DNA of 7,529 nt, taken from assembly GCA_900771425.1 (NCBI GenBank), contig CAAGNV010000048.1, forward strand, positions 1-7,529. Direction: 5' to 3'. The DNA is from Bacteroidaceae bacterium (GTDB lineage: Bacteria; Bacteroidota; Bacteroidia; Bacteroidales; Bacteroidaceae). Shown here in pieces: positions 7,216-7,529 of this stretch (its first letter is position 1; every line of letters begins with the position of its first letter). The notes beneath the pieces are model-generated. The model made no database searches and was not told the DNA's origin. It saw only the letters and a list, made by a program, of their open reading frames with translations. The translations under genes and the position numbers were made by a program.

Positions 7216-7402
7216 CCTCCCCTTGTCCCTCCCAAGGATGGGGAATAGGCAATGATGATGGATGCGAGGACATGTTCCCCCCTCCTTCACCACCCAGCCA
7301 CTTCCAAGGAGTGGAGTCAGTACCTTGCTCATTCTCTCCTCTTTGACCATTATTGCTTTCCCAACTTGATCAGTCCCCTTCCTTGTGAGGCGTTGGGGGA
7401 GG
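7216..7402. repeat. Segment bounded by imperfect 29-base inverted repeats
   Basis: The left end (7216-7244) starts CCTCCCC and ends AAGGATGGGGA. The complement of the right end (7402-7374) starts CCTCCCC and ends AAGGAAGGGGA. The two agree at 22 of 29 positions by eye. A third, shorter relative of the same motif (CCACTTCCAAGGAGTGG) lies between them near 7300. The segment is markedly richer in C and G than its A/T-rich surroundings. No transposase or target-site duplication is seen. It may be a small non-autonomous or palindromic intergenic repeat family, or a decayed pair of such repeats. Confidence 0.5.
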
Positions 7403-7456
7403 TTTTTACTTATACCTTAATTCCGCAGCACTTTGATTTAACTTTATTTATAAGTT

Positions 7457-7481
7457 CCTGAGCAACAAAAAGTTGCTCAGG
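7457..7481. other. Perfect 10-bp hairpin just before the plus-strand promoter
   Basis: CCTGAGCAAC (7457-7466), loop AAAAA, GTTGCTCAGG (7472-7481). Pairing is perfect. On the plus strand it is followed by ATTTTG, a weak U-tract that is also the -33 element of the next promoter. On the minus strand it is followed by AACTTATAAA, which has no U-run. It could be a plus-strand terminator, but no plus-strand gene is visible upstream for it to terminate. A regulatory or repeat-family role is equally possible. Confidence 0.6.
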
Positions 7482-7483
7482 AT

Positions 7484-7514
7484 TTTGCCATGTCAGATTT
7501 TTCACCTATCTTTG
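7484..7514 (+). promoter_or_regulatory. Bacteroidetes-type promoter reading out of the right edge
   Basis: TTTG (7484-7487) and TATCTTTG (7507-7514) match the -33 and -7 consensus (TTTG; TAnnTTTG) exactly, with a 19-base spacer. Transcription would start near 7520 and run to the right, so the regulated gene lies outside the window. Confidence 0.75.
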
Positions 7515-7529
7515 TGCTGCAAATAAAAA

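Larger units (their letters stand above)
7102..7529. other. Non-coding region upstream of lepA
   Basis: No credible gene is seen in these 428 bases. The only open frame of note (7252-7461, plus strand, 69 codons) has no recognisable domain and runs through an inverted repeat and a hairpin arm. From left to right the region holds the lepA leader and promoter, a very A/T-rich tract (about 7140-7210), a GC-rich stretch bounded by imperfect inverted repeats (7216-7402), a perfect hairpin (7457-7481), and a plus-strand promoter at the right edge. It is therefore a divergent regulatory region between lepA and an unseen gene to the right. Confidence 0.7.

Noticed and set aside
7252..7461. Plus-strand 69-codon frame upstream of lepA
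   Set aside because: No domain or family likeness, no promoter ahead of it, and it spans an inverted repeat and ends in a hairpin arm.

Overview
The window looks like a chromosomal piece of a Bacteroidales bacterium, probably Prevotella-like. Three things point that way: promoters of the Bacteroidetes type (TTTG near -33, TAnnTTTG near -7), a C10 (streptopain/interpain-type) peptidase ending in the GIYDLxGRKx...GIYIINGxKV tail typical of Prevotella secreted proteins, and a lipoprotein with acidic residues straight after its cysteine. This assignment rests on motif recognition, not a database search.

All recognised genes read on the minus strand, so in transcription order the layout runs right to left. 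The right end (7102-7529) is non-coding. It holds a GC-rich stretch bounded by imperfect inverted repeats, a perfect hairpin, a plus-strand promoter pointing out of the window, and the minus-strand promoter of lepA. Next come lepA (7101-5317, elongation factor 4, GTG start) and a 171-base gap filled with degenerate 7-base repeats. Then follows a large secreted C10 cysteine peptidase (5145-1711), whose end overlaps by 10 bases the start of an S41/PDZ-type lipoprotein (1720-503). The lipoprotein appears to have lost its catalytic serine and lysine. Downstream lie a 17-base tandem repeat (426-489), a terminator-like hairpin (366-397), and immediately after it the 5' half of a group II intron (361 to the left edge), oriented with the genes. 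Its reverse transcriptase gene would lie off the left edge.

The C10 peptidase and the S41-like lipoprotein are very probably translationally coupled, and both are predicted to be exported and possibly surface-exposed. This suggests an active protease paired with a catalytically dead, peptide-binding partner. lepA is a housekeeping gene and probably unrelated in function. The intron sits where class C group II introns are known to insert, just past a terminator stem. The most unusual points are the degenerate S41 active site, the intron-terminator junction, and the three different short-repeat families in the intergenic spaces.
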